Origin: JAJPIG01 sp035531675
GTDB taxonomy: Bacteria; Desulfobacterota; Binatia; Binatales; Binataceae
Reading direction: 5' to 3'
Length of the DNA: 64,000 bases
Assembly: GCA_035531675.1 (NCBI GenBank)
Contig: DATKSL010000002.1
Coordinates: forward strand, 62,001 to 126,000
The notes beneath the pieces were generated by a model that saw nothing but the letters and a program-made list of their open reading frames with translations, did no database searches and was not told the origin of the DNA. Shown one piece after another: positions 1 through 7,365 of this stretch. Each line of letters begins with the position of its first letter. Position 1 is the first letter of the stretch. The position numbers were made by a program, and so were the translations under genes.

Positions 1-278
1 GGCAGCTTTTCGCGCTCGGCGGCGGCCCGGAACTCGTCGAGCACGTTGCGGCCGCGCTCGGTCAGCACCTCGCGCATGCGGGAGGAGAAATCGAGGTATG
101 GTTCAAGTCCGAGCGAACCTGAGATATCATGAAAAAATGATCCCTCGATCGAAACGATATCGACCACATGAAGACCATGGAGCGTCGCCCCGAACCGCCG
201 CGCAAGATTGAAGGCGAACATCTGCGCATTGCGCGAATGCTCGGACGTGTCGATTCCGACCAGGATGGTCTTTATCAC
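1..278 (-). CDS. Universal stress protein, N-terminal part (runs off left edge)
   Basis: Reading the complement from a GTG at 278 gives an open frame to the window edge. It begins V-I-K-T-I-L-V-G-I-D-T-S-E-H-S, the typical first beta-strand and conserved Asp of the UspA fold, followed by an N-R-A-F-N-L-A-R-R helix and the second strand (G-L-H-V-V-D). About 92 residues are visible; the C-terminal ATP-binding glycine motif lies outside the window. A purine-rich stretch (GGGGGCAGGA) sits about 8 nt before the GTG. The gene is divergent from the small gene at 346. Usp proteins are cytoplasmic nucleotide-binding stress proteins; the exact role here is unknown. Confidence 0.8.
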   Translation of the reverse strand, partial: MIKTILVGIDTSEHSRNAQMFAFNLARRFGATLHGLHVVDIVSIEGSFFHDISGSLGLEPYLDFSSRMREVLTERGRNVLDEFRAAAEREKL

Positions 279-345
279 CGGTTTGAATCCTGCCCCCGGA
301 ACCGCGATATCATGGGCTCCGGCGAATTAACAAGGGGAAGCGGCG

Positions 346-639
346 TTGAGTGAGCAGGCGGCCAGAGGATTGGCGCGGCTGGTCGAGGAGCTGGTCGAAG
401 CGGCCGGCCGCTGCGGCCTGGAAGTGCGGCGCGAAAAGATCCTGCGCGAAATCGGCTACCGGGCGCGCGGCGGCGCTTGCCGGCTGCATGACAAGAACCT
501 GCTGATCATCGACCGCGATCAGCCGCCTGCCGATCAGATCGAGATCCTGGCCGACGCGCTGCGCGATCGCGACCTCGAAACGCTCTACCTCTCGCCCGCC
601 GCCCGCCGCCTGTTGCAGGGCGGACCCGAACAGGGTTAG
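346..639 (+). CDS. Conserved-looking small protein of unknown function
   Basis: 97-residue protein starting at a TTG, chosen because AGGGGA lies about 8 nt upstream. It has no signal peptide or membrane segment, is rich in Arg, Leu and Glu, and looks mostly helical with a central short strand (N-L-L-I-I-D). It is followed after 9 nt by fur, so the two are probably cotranscribed. I do not recognise the family. Base composition matches its neighbours and the frame is uninterrupted, which supports a real gene. Confidence 0.6.
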   Translation: MSEQAARGLARLVEELVEAAGRCGLEVRREKILREIGYRARGGACRLHDKNLLIIDRDQPPADQIEILADALRDRDLETLYLSPAARRLLQGGPEQG

Positions 640-648
640 TCAGGTTCT

Positions 649-1155
649 ATGGCGCGCCTCGAGCAGAGCGCGGGGCCGGGCCGCACGACCGTCGAGCGCC
701 GCCGCGGCGGCGACCCGATCACCGAGCGCTTGCAGCTGTTTCACGCCCGGCTCAAGGAGCGCGGGCTCAAGTCGACCGGCCAGCGCGACGACATCGTGCG
801 GGTGTTCTTCGAGCTCGGCCGCCATATCAGCGCCGAAGAGCTCTACGCCGAGGTTCGCAAGATCAATCCCCACGTCGGCTACGCGACCATCTATCGCACG
901 CTGCGGCTGTTGACCGAGTGCGAGCTCGCTTCCGAGCGCCACTTCGCCGAGGACCAGGCCCGCTACGAGGCCGCCGGCAAGCATCATCACGATCACTTCA
1001 TCTGCGAATCCTGCGGCAAGATTATCGAGTTCGAGAACGAGGGCCTCGAGCGTATCCAGCAGGCGGTCGCGCGCGAGCTGGGCGCCGAGCTGACCCATCA
1101 CCGGCTCGAGCTGTACGGCCGCTGCGCCGAATGTCGCCGCAGCCCGAGCCAGTAA
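649..1155 (+). CDS. fur: Fur-family metal-responsive transcriptional regulator
   Basis: 168-residue Fur-family repressor. The N-terminal winged helix carries the usual S-T-G-Q-R-D-D-I-V start and the DNA-reading segment G-Y-A-T-I-Y-R-T-L. The dimerisation domain has the HHHDHFIC metal site and two CxxC pairs (C-E-S-C near the middle, C-A-E-C near the end) expected for a structural zinc. A roughly 27-residue Arg/Gly-rich N-terminal tail precedes the domain. Fur proteins repress iron-uptake and oxidative-stress genes with Fe(II) as corepressor; PerR or Zur relatives share the fold, so specificity is inferred only from overall similarity. It sits 9 nt after the small gene at 346. Confidence 0.9.
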   Translation: MARLEQSAGPGRTTVERRRGGDPITERLQLFHARLKERGLKSTGQRDDIVRVFFELGRHISAEELYAEVRKINPHVGYATIYRTLRLLTECELASERHFAEDQARYEAAGKHHHDHFICESCGKIIEFENEGLERIQQAVARELGAELTHHRLELYGRCAECRRSPSQ

Positions 1156-1172
1156 CCGAGGGAGGAACCCGC

Positions 1173-2414
1173 TTGGCAAGCGTGCCGAACATGCTCGAGG
1201 GCTACCGGGTGCTCGATTTCAGCCACTTCGTGGCCGGACCGACCTGTGCGCGAATTCTGGCCGAGATGGGCGCCGAGGTGATCAAGATCGAACGCAGCGC
1301 GCACGGCGAGCACACCCGTAATTTCGGCGTGATCGCCGACGGCATGAGCACCTACTACTTCCAGCACAATCACAGCAAGCTCGGCATCGCGCTCGATCTT
1401 CGCAATCCGCGCGCCTGTGATCTGCTCTACCGGATGATGCCGAAGATCGACGTGGTGGTGGAGAATTTCGCGCCCGGCGTAATCGCCGGGATGGGCTTCG
1501 GCTACGAGACGCTGAAAAAGCTCAACCCGAAAATCGTCATGTGCTCGATTTCGGTGGCCGGCCAGACCGGTCCGCTCAACCGCATCCCGGGCTACGACTA
1601 CGTCGGCCAGGCCTACGCCGGCATCACCGAGCTGATCGGCGAGCCCGACCTGCCGCCGGTGGTACCGGCGATGGCGATCGGCGACATCTCGACCGGCGTG
1701 GCGGCTGCGATGGCGATCGGCTTTGCGCTGCTCAATCGCGAACGCACCGGCGCGGGCCAGTATATCGACGCCTCGATCCTCGACACCTACTTTCACATGC
1801 ACGAAATCAGCGTGCCGGTGGTGGCGCTGAGGCCGGGCCGCTACAAGCCTCGGCGCACCGGCTCGCTGCATCCCAACATGAGTCCGTGCGGCGTTTTCAA
1901 GACCGGCGAGGGCTTCATCTTTCTGATCGTGCAACAGCACGAGATGGCGCGACTGTGGCGGGCGATGGGCGATCCGGCGGCCAAGGACGATCCGCGCTTC
2001 GCCACCAATCGCGATCGGATGCGCAACAATCCGGCGATTCGCGAGCTTATCCAGAATTGGCTCGATAGCTTCCCCGACCGCAGCGCGGCGCTGGCCGCGC
2101 TCGAGGCGCAACGCGTGCCGTGCGCGCCGGTGCTGAAGCTCGAGGAGACGATGGCGCATCCCCATCTGCGCGAGCGCCAGACCGTGCGCCACACCCGCGA
2201 TCGCGCGATCGGCGAATTCGACGTGCCCGGAATGCCGGTCAAGTTTTCCGGCTGGGCGCAGAAGAGCGAGTTGCGCGCGCCGCGGGTCGGCGAGGACAAC
2301 GAGCGCGTGATGCGCGAGTTGCTGGGGCTCTCGACCGCCGAGATCGAAGCGCTCTACGCCGATCAGATCCTGCTGCGCCAGCCGCCGCCCGCGCCGGCCT
2401 CCGAGCAAAAGTAA
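1173..2414 (+). CDS. Family III (CaiB/BaiF-type) acyl-CoA transferase
   Basis: 413-residue protein beginning at TTG 1173, preceded by GGAGGA with 7-nt spacing; the first ATG is six codons later. The N-terminus has the class hallmark L-E-G-Y-R-V-L-D-F-S-H-F-V-A-G-P, then A-E-M-G-A-E-V-I-K-I-E. The central G-A-G-Q-Y-I-D-A-S-I-L-D segment holds the Asp residues among which the catalytic acyl-accepting Asp of this family lies. Length matches the roughly 400-residue family. These enzymes move CoA between carboxylic acids (carnitine, formate, bile acids, aromatic succinates). No partner dehydrogenase is next to it, so substrate cannot be assigned. Confidence 0.88.
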   Translation: MASVPNMLEGYRVLDFSHFVAGPTCARILAEMGAEVIKIERSAHGEHTRNFGVIADGMSTYYFQHNHSKLGIALDLRNPRACDLLYRMMPKIDVVVENFAPGVIAGMGFGYETLKKLNPKIVMCSISVAGQTGPLNRIPGYDYVGQAYAGITELIGEPDLPPVVPAMAIGDISTGVAAAMAIGFALLNRERTGAGQYIDASILDTYFHMHEISVPVVALRPGRYKPRRTGSLHPNMSPCGVFKTGEGFIFLIVQQHEMARLWRAMGDPAAKDDPRFATNRDRMRNNPAIRELIQNWLDSFPDRSAALAALEAQRVPCAPVLKLEETMAHPHLRERQTVRHTRDRAIGEFDVPGMPVKFSGWAQKSELRAPRVGEDNERVMRELLGLSTAEIEALYADQILLRQPPPAPASEQK

Positions 2415-2546
2415 GCGGGCTGGTGGGGGGACAAGCGATCGGTTTCAACAGCGCCCCTTTCGCGAAATTGCCGATAATCTGAACAGTTGCTGCGCGATTC
2501 GTTGGCGGCTGGCGTGCCGCCATGTCATTTCGTTCAACAAATGTCG

Positions 2547-2561
2547 TGGCACAGCTATTGC
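2547..2561 (+). promoter_or_regulatory. Sigma-54 (RpoN) -24/-12 promoter
   Basis: TGGCAC, five bases, then TTGC matches the -24/-12 consensus in every fixed position. The predicted start near 2573 gives a leader of about 100 nt before the DUF1329 gene at 2676. A perfect 7-bp inverted repeat (TGGCGGC, 6 nt, GCCGCCA; 2503-2522) lies just upstream and might be an activator site, although it is closer than classical enhancers. Confidence 0.7.
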
Positions 2562-2675
2562 GGTATAGCGGCGTGGGCAAGCGTTGCCCGCTGATCGTGC
2601 ACGCAGATCGTCAACTGATCGCGGCGCGCGAACCGATGCCGGGTTTGTAATCTATTAGGAGAGCTAAAAGGATAA

Positions 2676-4040
2676 ATGAGTAGAGCGAGCGTCGCGTGGA
2701 TTTCTGCCATCTTTATGTTGCTGGCAGTGTGTTCGCAGCCGGCCTGGGCCGAGGAAGCGGGCGAAGCATCCGCGCCTATCCCGATGACGGCGGCGCAAAT
2801 CCCGACCGTGCGTGGTCCGATCACGCCGGACACGGTGATCACCCCGAGCAATTGGCAGCAGTACAAGGAATACATGCCTGATGGGATGCAGGCGCTGTTC
2901 AGAGGCACCGCGGTCTGGAAGATGCCGGCGGACTTTCAGATGGTGGTCGGTCCCACCCATCAGTATTCGATGCCGGCGCAGTTCAACGCCGACACCGAGA
3001 AGTACAGCCACTCGGTGAAGATCGTGGACCTGCCGGGCGGTGGTCACGCGGTTACGGGTTATGTGGCCGGACTGCCCTTTCCCAACGCGAGCGGACCGCA
3101 GCGCGGCTGGAAGCTGCTGGTTGACCTCTGGTACGTCTATACGCCGTATCTGTTGTGCGGGCCGTTCACCTTTCATCTGGTCGATCGATTCGGCAATACC
3201 AACACGGAGACCGGCTTTGCGGTAAATCGCCGCCTTTCGCATATCAGCGACTTCGGGCAGCCGATCAACGATCCGCAGGCGCACGGGCTGTTCTACAGTC
3301 AGGAGTTCGCCCTGATGGAGCCGGAGCAGGCCCGCTACACGACCATCCTGAATATCCATTACGACGATCCCAGCAAGGCGCAGGACACCTTCATCTTCAT
3401 CCCCGCGATGCGCCGGGCGTTGCGGCTGTCGTCGGCGGCGCGATGCTCGCCGTTCGCCGGTTCAGATCTCACCCAGGACGACGCTTTCAAGAGCATGTTC
3501 AACGGCGATTACCGAATCTTCAACTCGCGCGTGGTACGCGAGGGCTATGCACTGGCCTTGACTCAAACTCCGAGCTCCAGTGCGATCGCGAATCTCAATA
3601 GCTACTTCAAGCCGTTTTTCTTTCCCAAGCCTTCGCTGGGGAAATGGGAAGCGCGTCCGGTCTGGGTGCTCGATGTCAGGCGCATACCTTCGCGGGCCGC
3701 GGGCTATTGCTATGAAAAGAACCTGTTGTACCTCGACAAGGAGTCCTACATCGCGCTCTGGAAAGACGGCTACGATAAGAGCGGACATTTGTGGAAGGCC
3801 TTTAACGACACCCAGTTTGCCCGCTTCGTGCCCCACGTCGGCGTGACGGTCCAGGCGCAGCAATGGTTCAACAATACGTGGGATATGCAGAACGGCCATC
3901 TCACGCTTGGCTTCGCCAACAATTCGATCAGCGGGCGTCCGTGGGCAGCCAACGAGCAGTGCAAGAACTTCGACGGCCAGAACTACGACGATGTCGCGCG
4001 TTACAGTTTCAGCAGCGGCCTGAGTGAAATCCTGCGGTAA
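2676..4040 (+). CDS. DUF1329 exported protein, copy 1
   Basis: 454 residues with a clear signal peptide (hydrophobic core about residues 8-22, cleavage near A-W-A-E). The mature part matches DUF1329: an N-terminal W-Q-Q-Y-K segment, a central strand followed by R-R-A-L-R-L-S, and a late Y-I-A-L-W-K-D-G-Y-D repeat. DUF1329 proteins are predicted periplasmic or outer-membrane proteins related to the LolB/VioE-like fold, often near lipid or hydrophobic-substrate catabolism; no enzyme activity is established. A purine-rich AGGAGAG/AAGGA region precedes the ATG. It is paralogous to the gene at 5333-6634 and sits behind a sigma-54 promoter, implying activator-dependent expression. Confidence 0.8.
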   Translation: MSRASVAWISAIFMLLAVCSQPAWAEEAGEASAPIPMTAAQIPTVRGPITPDTVITPSNWQQYKEYMPDGMQALFRGTAVWKMPADFQMVVGPTHQYSMPAQFNADTEKYSHSVKIVDLPGGGHAVTGYVAGLPFPNASGPQRGWKLLVDLWYVYTPYLLCGPFTFHLVDRFGNTNTETGFAVNRRLSHISDFGQPINDPQAHGLFYSQEFALMEPEQARYTTILNIHYDDPSKAQDTFIFIPAMRRALRLSSAARCSPFAGSDLTQDDAFKSMFNGDYRIFNSRVVREGYALALTQTPSSSAIANLNSYFKPFFFPKPSLGKWEARPVWVLDVRRIPSRAAGYCYEKNLLYLDKESYIALWKDGYDKSGHLWKAFNDTQFARFVPHVGVTVQAQQWFNNTWDMQNGHLTLGFANNSISGRPWAANEQCKNFDGQNYDDVARYSFSSGLSEILR

Positions 4041-4122
4041 GAATCGCAGCAGACCGTGGAGCGGGCTCGCCTGAAACCGTGGGGCCCGCTCGTTACCGGA
4101 TAACTAATCGCCTGCAATGACC

Positions 4123-4152
4123 GCGCGGCGCCCGATTTATCGGGCGCCGCGC
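4123..4152 (+). terminator. GC-rich hairpin after DUF1329 copy 1
   Basis: A perfect 12-bp stem (GCGCGGCGCCCG and its complement) with a 6-nt AT loop lies 83 nt beyond the stop at 4040. Only a short TT follows, so it may be a weak intrinsic terminator or a Rho-assisted stop. It separates the DUF1329 gene from the amidase at 4220. Confidence 0.55.
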
Positions 4153-4219
4153 TTGTGCCTGCCGTCCGCGCCCGACAGTATTTCTTCGGATATGCCGAGC
4201 GATTCGAGAGGGACCAGCT

Positions 4220-5287
4220 ATGAGCAGCCATAAGCATCAGTCGCCTGCCGCGTCGCAGCCGCAGCTTCATACACTTCCCGCCACGCCGGCCAACTGCTTC
4301 TGGGGATTTTTCGATAACTCGCGCGCGCCGGTGCTGCACGTGCATTCGGGCGACATAATTTCCGTCGAGACCCTGACCCATCAGGCCGGCGATGCGCCCG
4401 ACCTGATGATGGATGACGGCGTGCGCGAGGTTTACGCGACCATCCCGATGAGTGAACGCGGGCCGGGCGTGCATATCATTACCGGACCGATCTACGTGCA
4501 CGAGGCGCAGCCGGGCGACACGCTGGAGGTCAGGATTCTCGGCCTCGAGCCGCGCCTGCCGTATGGCACCAACCTCGCCGCCTGGTGGGGCGGCCTCTAC
4601 GATGAGTTCCGCAAGGAGCGCATCACCATCTATCGCATCGATGCGGACTCGGGATGGGCGCGCGCGGCGTTCGCCTTCGACTATCGCAGCAGTCCGCGCT
4701 ACGACGCACCCGGCACGATAATCGATCCCGACCCCAGCGGCCGCGAACCGGCGCTGGTCGACGTGACGGTTCCGCTACGGCCGCATCTGGGCGTGATGGG
4801 CGTGGCGCCGCGCGAAGCGGGGCGCATCAACAGCATCCCGCCGGCCGACTTCGGCGGCAACATCGACAACTGGCGCATCGGACCGGGCGCCGTCATGTAT
4901 TACCCGGTCTTCAATCCCGGCGCGCTGTTCTTTGCCGGCGATCCGCACATGGCGGAAGGCGACGGCGAGCTCTCCGGCACCGCCATCGAGTCCTCCGCCA
5001 ACGCCGTGCTGCAACTGTTCGTGCGCAAGGACTTTCCGACCGATCATCCGATCCTCGAAACCGCCAGCCATTGGTTCACGCACGGATTTGACGAGGATCT
5101 CGACCTCGCGATGCGGCAGGCGGCGCTCAAGATGCTGGCGTTCCTGACCTCGCGAAAAGGGCTTTCGCGAGACGAGGCCTACTCGCTGATGTCAGTGGCG
5201 GTCGATTTCGGGGTCACGCAGGTGGTCGATCAACGCAAGGGCATCCACGCGGCGTTGCCGAAGAATCTGTTCGGCAGAATAGTCTAG
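4220..5287 (+). CDS. Acetamidase/formamidase-family amidohydrolase
   Basis: 355-residue FmdA/AmdA-family protein. Visible family features are the W-G-F-F-D-N-S start, a G-P-I-Y-V-H-E-A-Q-P-G-D-T-L-E-V-R-I strand pair, the central R-P-H-L-G-V-M-G-V-A-P core and G-G-N-I-D-N-W-R-I-G-P-G. Enzymes of this family hydrolyse short amides to the acid and ammonia in the cytoplasm; formamide, acetamide or related amides are all possible. No signal peptide is present. GAGAGGGA precedes the ATG. It lies between two DUF1329 genes and converges with the second one, suggesting an amide-use locus, though the hairpin at 4123 means cotranscription with copy 1 is uncertain. Confidence 0.85.
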   Translation: MSSHKHQSPAASQPQLHTLPATPANCFWGFFDNSRAPVLHVHSGDIISVETLTHQAGDAPDLMMDDGVREVYATIPMSERGPGVHIITGPIYVHEAQPGDTLEVRILGLEPRLPYGTNLAAWWGGLYDEFRKERITIYRIDADSGWARAAFAFDYRSSPRYDAPGTIIDPDPSGREPALVDVTVPLRPHLGVMGVAPREAGRINSIPPADFGGNIDNWRIGPGAVMYYPVFNPGALFFAGDPHMAEGDGELSGTAIESSANAVLQLFVRKDFPTDHPILETASHWFTHGFDEDLDLAMRQAALKMLAFLTSRKGLSRDEAYSLMSVAVDFGVTQVVDQRKGIHAALPKNLFGRIV

Positions 5288-5324
5288 CGCGCCCCGCCGC
5301 CGCGATGCCGGCGGCGAGGCGCGC
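5287..5324. terminator. Long GC hairpin between convergent genes
   Basis: A 16-position stem (GCGCGCC-C-CGCCGCCG against CGGCGGCG-A-GGCGCGC, one mismatch, 6-nt loop) starts at the last base of the amidase stop codon and ends 8 nt before the stop of the opposing DUF1329 gene. It has no T-run on either strand, so it would act as a bidirectional barrier or RNA 3'-end stabiliser rather than a classic terminator. Confidence 0.55.
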
Positions 5325-5332
5325 ATCCGTAG

Positions 5333-6634
5333 CTATTGCATGATCGAGCTCAGACCCGACACGCTCGAATACAACTTCGCGTCGGTGTAGTTGATGCCGC
5401 CCAGGTTGGCGCACTGCTGGTTGGTGCCGAACGGCGGGTTGGTGATCCAGCCGCTGGCGTGGCTGTTCTGCTGATCCCAGCCTGCCACCAGGTAGTCACC
5501 GGTATACATCACCGGTCCCACGCCCGGCACGTCATGGGCGATCTGCTGGAAGGAAATTGACTTCCAGTACTTCATATTCTCGTCGTAAAGATCGGCCCAG
5601 GACTGCGTAAGCTGCTGCTTGTCAACATAGAGCATGCGCTTGCCGATACAGTAGCCCTTGCGTTGCGCCGGGATGCGCCGCACATCGAGCAGATAGGTAG
5701 GGCGTACCTCCCATTTGCCGACCTTGGGTCCGGGGAACAGCATCGGGTAGTAGTTGCTCATGTTGCTCGAGGCTTTTTCGTCCGCAACCGTGATGGCGAG
5801 GGTGTTGGGCTCGCCGACCAGGGTGGCGCCAAAGCGTACGATCCCGCCATTGAACAGCTGCTTGACGTCATCCTGAATGAAGTCGGTGCCGACAAACGGC
5901 GAGCATCGCGACGCCGCCGAAAGCCGCAGGGTGCGGCGCAGCGCCGGGATGAACAGGAACAGATCCTCGGGCTTGGTAGCGTCGTTGTAGTACAGCGTCA
6001 ATTGCGTGGTGTAGCGCGATTGTTCGGGCTGAACCACCCGGGTGTACTCGGCGTAGTAAATTCCGCTGCCCGACGGGTCCATGGTCGGGACGCCCGGATC
6101 GCTGGTAAAGCTGAACTCGCGATAAATGGTGGAGGTGGTTTCGGTGGTCATGTTGCCGAAACGATCCAGCAGAAAAACCTTGTTGTTCGGATTACAGGTG
6201 ATGTGCGGCACGTATTCGAACCAGCTGTTGACCAGTATCTCCCAGCCCTTCAGCGGTCCCGAGGGGGTTGGGAATGGCAACCCGGCAACGTAACCCTTGA
6301 TGCTATGGCCGCCGTCCGGAAGATCCACGATCTTCACGAGCTTGCTGTATTTCTCGGTATTCTCCAGGTACTGCTTGGGCATGGGATAGTTATGGGTGGG
6401 GCCGATCTCCATCTTGAAATCGGCCGGGAATTTCCAGAAATACTGGCCCGAAAAGAGCGCCTGCAGCCCTTGCTGCATCGAACCTTTGTACTGCTGCCAG
6501 TTCTGCATCGTGATGACCGTGCCGGGCTGCGGCACACCGGCTTCGCTTTGCTGGGCGCGCACGCCGGTCGCCAGCATCATCGTCAGCAGCAGGCTCGCGC
6601 TGCAGCATAACGCGGTTATCGAGACCTTTCGCAT
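5333..6634 (-). CDS. DUF1329 exported protein, copy 2
   Basis: 433 residues from an ATG at 6634 preceded by GGAGGAACT. The first 28 residues form a signal peptide (M-R-K-V then a Leu/Ala core ending near V-R-A-Q). The mature protein aligns by eye along its whole length with the copy at 2676: the same N-W-Q-Q-Y-K start, I-V-D-L-P-D-G-G-H and G-Y-V-A-G-L-P-F-P segments, R-R-T-L-R-L-S-A-A-S-R-C-S-P-F-V-G and L-L-D-V-R-R-I-P. The pair is therefore a duplication with divergence. Its promoter region carries a hairpin (6662-6689) but no sigma-54 match, so the two copies are probably controlled differently. Periplasmic or envelope function is inferred from the signal peptide only. Confidence 0.8.
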   Translation of the reverse strand: MRKVSITALCCSASLLLTMMLATGVRAQQSEAGVPQPGTVITMQNWQQYKGSMQQGLQALFSGQYFWKFPADFKMEIGPTHNYPMPKQYLENTEKYSKLVKIVDLPDGGHSIKGYVAGLPFPTPSGPLKGWEILVNSWFEYVPHITCNPNNKVFLLDRFGNMTTETTSTIYREFSFTSDPGVPTMDPSGSGIYYAEYTRVVQPEQSRYTTQLTLYYNDATKPEDLFLFIPALRRTLRLSAASRCSPFVGTDFIQDDVKQLFNGGIVRFGATLVGEPNTLAITVADEKASSNMSNYYPMLFPGPKVGKWEVRPTYLLDVRRIPAQRKGYCIGKRMLYVDKQQLTQSWADLYDENMKYWKSISFQQIAHDVPGVGPVMYTGDYLVAGWDQQNSHASGWITNPPFGTNQQCANLGGINYTDAKLYSSVSGLSSIMQ

Positions 6635-6661
6635 AAAACGAGTTCCTCCAGAATATTTCGC

Positions 6662-6689
6662 GGCCCTCCGCGCTAATGTTCGGAGGGCC
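6662..6689 (-). promoter_or_regulatory. Perfect hairpin in the leader of DUF1329 copy 2
   Basis: Nine-base perfect arms (GGCCCTCCG / CGGAGGGCC) with a 10-nt loop end 27 nt upstream of the ATG and just above the GGAGGAACT ribosome site. It could be an operator or an mRNA structure tuning translation. No U-run follows, so termination is unlikely. Confidence 0.4.
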
Positions 6690-6932
6690 ACGTCTGTAGA
6701 AGCAGGAGTCACGCCAGTGTCCGACGCTGGAAAAGTGAGCAATGGCGGCTGCGGGACGCTAGATAACGGCGTAATTATTGCGGAAAGTCCCGGGCTTCGA
6801 TGGGCGCCCCGGGCGCGCTCAATCGGCTGCCCGATCCGGCAGCGTCAAACGCGTCAAGATTGGGCAGCCGGAGGCGACAAGCGACGACCCTCGGCGCGCC
6901 GATCGAAGTCCGCGCCCGGGGGATGTCGGGTC
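6690..6932. other. Non-coding spacer with an inverted repeat
   Basis: No convincing gene on either strand. A 9-bp inverted repeat (CGGCTGCCC at 6824-6832 and GGGCAGCCG at 6862-6870, 29-nt spacer) lies downstream of the ferritin-like gene and could help end its transcript. No recognisable promoter for the DUF1329 gene was found. Confidence 0.4.
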
Positions 6933-7349
6933 CTAGGTGAGTCCCCGGTTGAGCGCCGCTTCGAGCGCCCCGATATTAAGCTCGTGTCCCGCCGCCATCA
7001 CCACCAGGAACCCCTTTAGGTTCTCGTCGGCGAGCAAGGGCACCTGCTCGTTGATTTTTCGGACCACCCAGCGCTGGCCGCGATTCAGGAGCTCGAGCTT
7101 GGCGCGCAGGTCGGGTAGCGCGCGTACCTTCTCGACGAAGTCGCCGGTACGGTTCGACGGGCGACCGCCGAGCCGGCGAACGTGCGCGGCCAGTTCACCT
7201 GCATAGTAGCCCTCGTCGTGTCCGACCTTCTTCAGCAATTCGCGCAGCTCGGCCGAACCGGCCATCGCGGTCAGCTCGTGCAGCACGCGACCGCCGGCCC
7301 GCTCCGCCTCGCCCATCAGATTGAGAAAGGCTTCCAGCTCGGTGTCCAT
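6933..7349 (-). CDS. Ferritin-like helical bundle protein (DUF6306-like)
   Basis: 138-residue soluble protein, almost entirely helical. It opens with E-L-E-A-F-L-N-L-M-G-E-A-E-R-A-G-G-R and has a second metal-site-like helix H-D-E-G-Y-Y-A-G-E-L, then M-A-A-G-H-E-L-N-I near the end; the spaced Glu and His residues resemble ferritin-like or rubrerythrin-like carboxylate sites. I associate this pattern with DUF6306 proteins, of unknown function; that name is from memory and not certain. It starts 17 nt after the stop of sppA on the same strand and may be cotranscribed with it. Confidence 0.6.
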   Translation of the reverse strand: MDTELEAFLNLMGEAERAGGRVLHELTAMAGSAELRELLKKVGHDEGYYAGELAAHVRRLGGRPSNRTGDFVEKVRALPDLRAKLELLNRGQRWVVRKINEQVPLLADENLKGFLVVMAAGHELNIGALEAALNRGLT

Positions 7350-7365
7350 AAGCTACCTCGCGCGG

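Noticed and set aside
918..1172. In-frame extension of the CoA-transferase gene into fur
   Set aside because: It overlaps fur in another frame and lacks family similarity; TTG 1173 has a strong GGAGGA and fits the family start.
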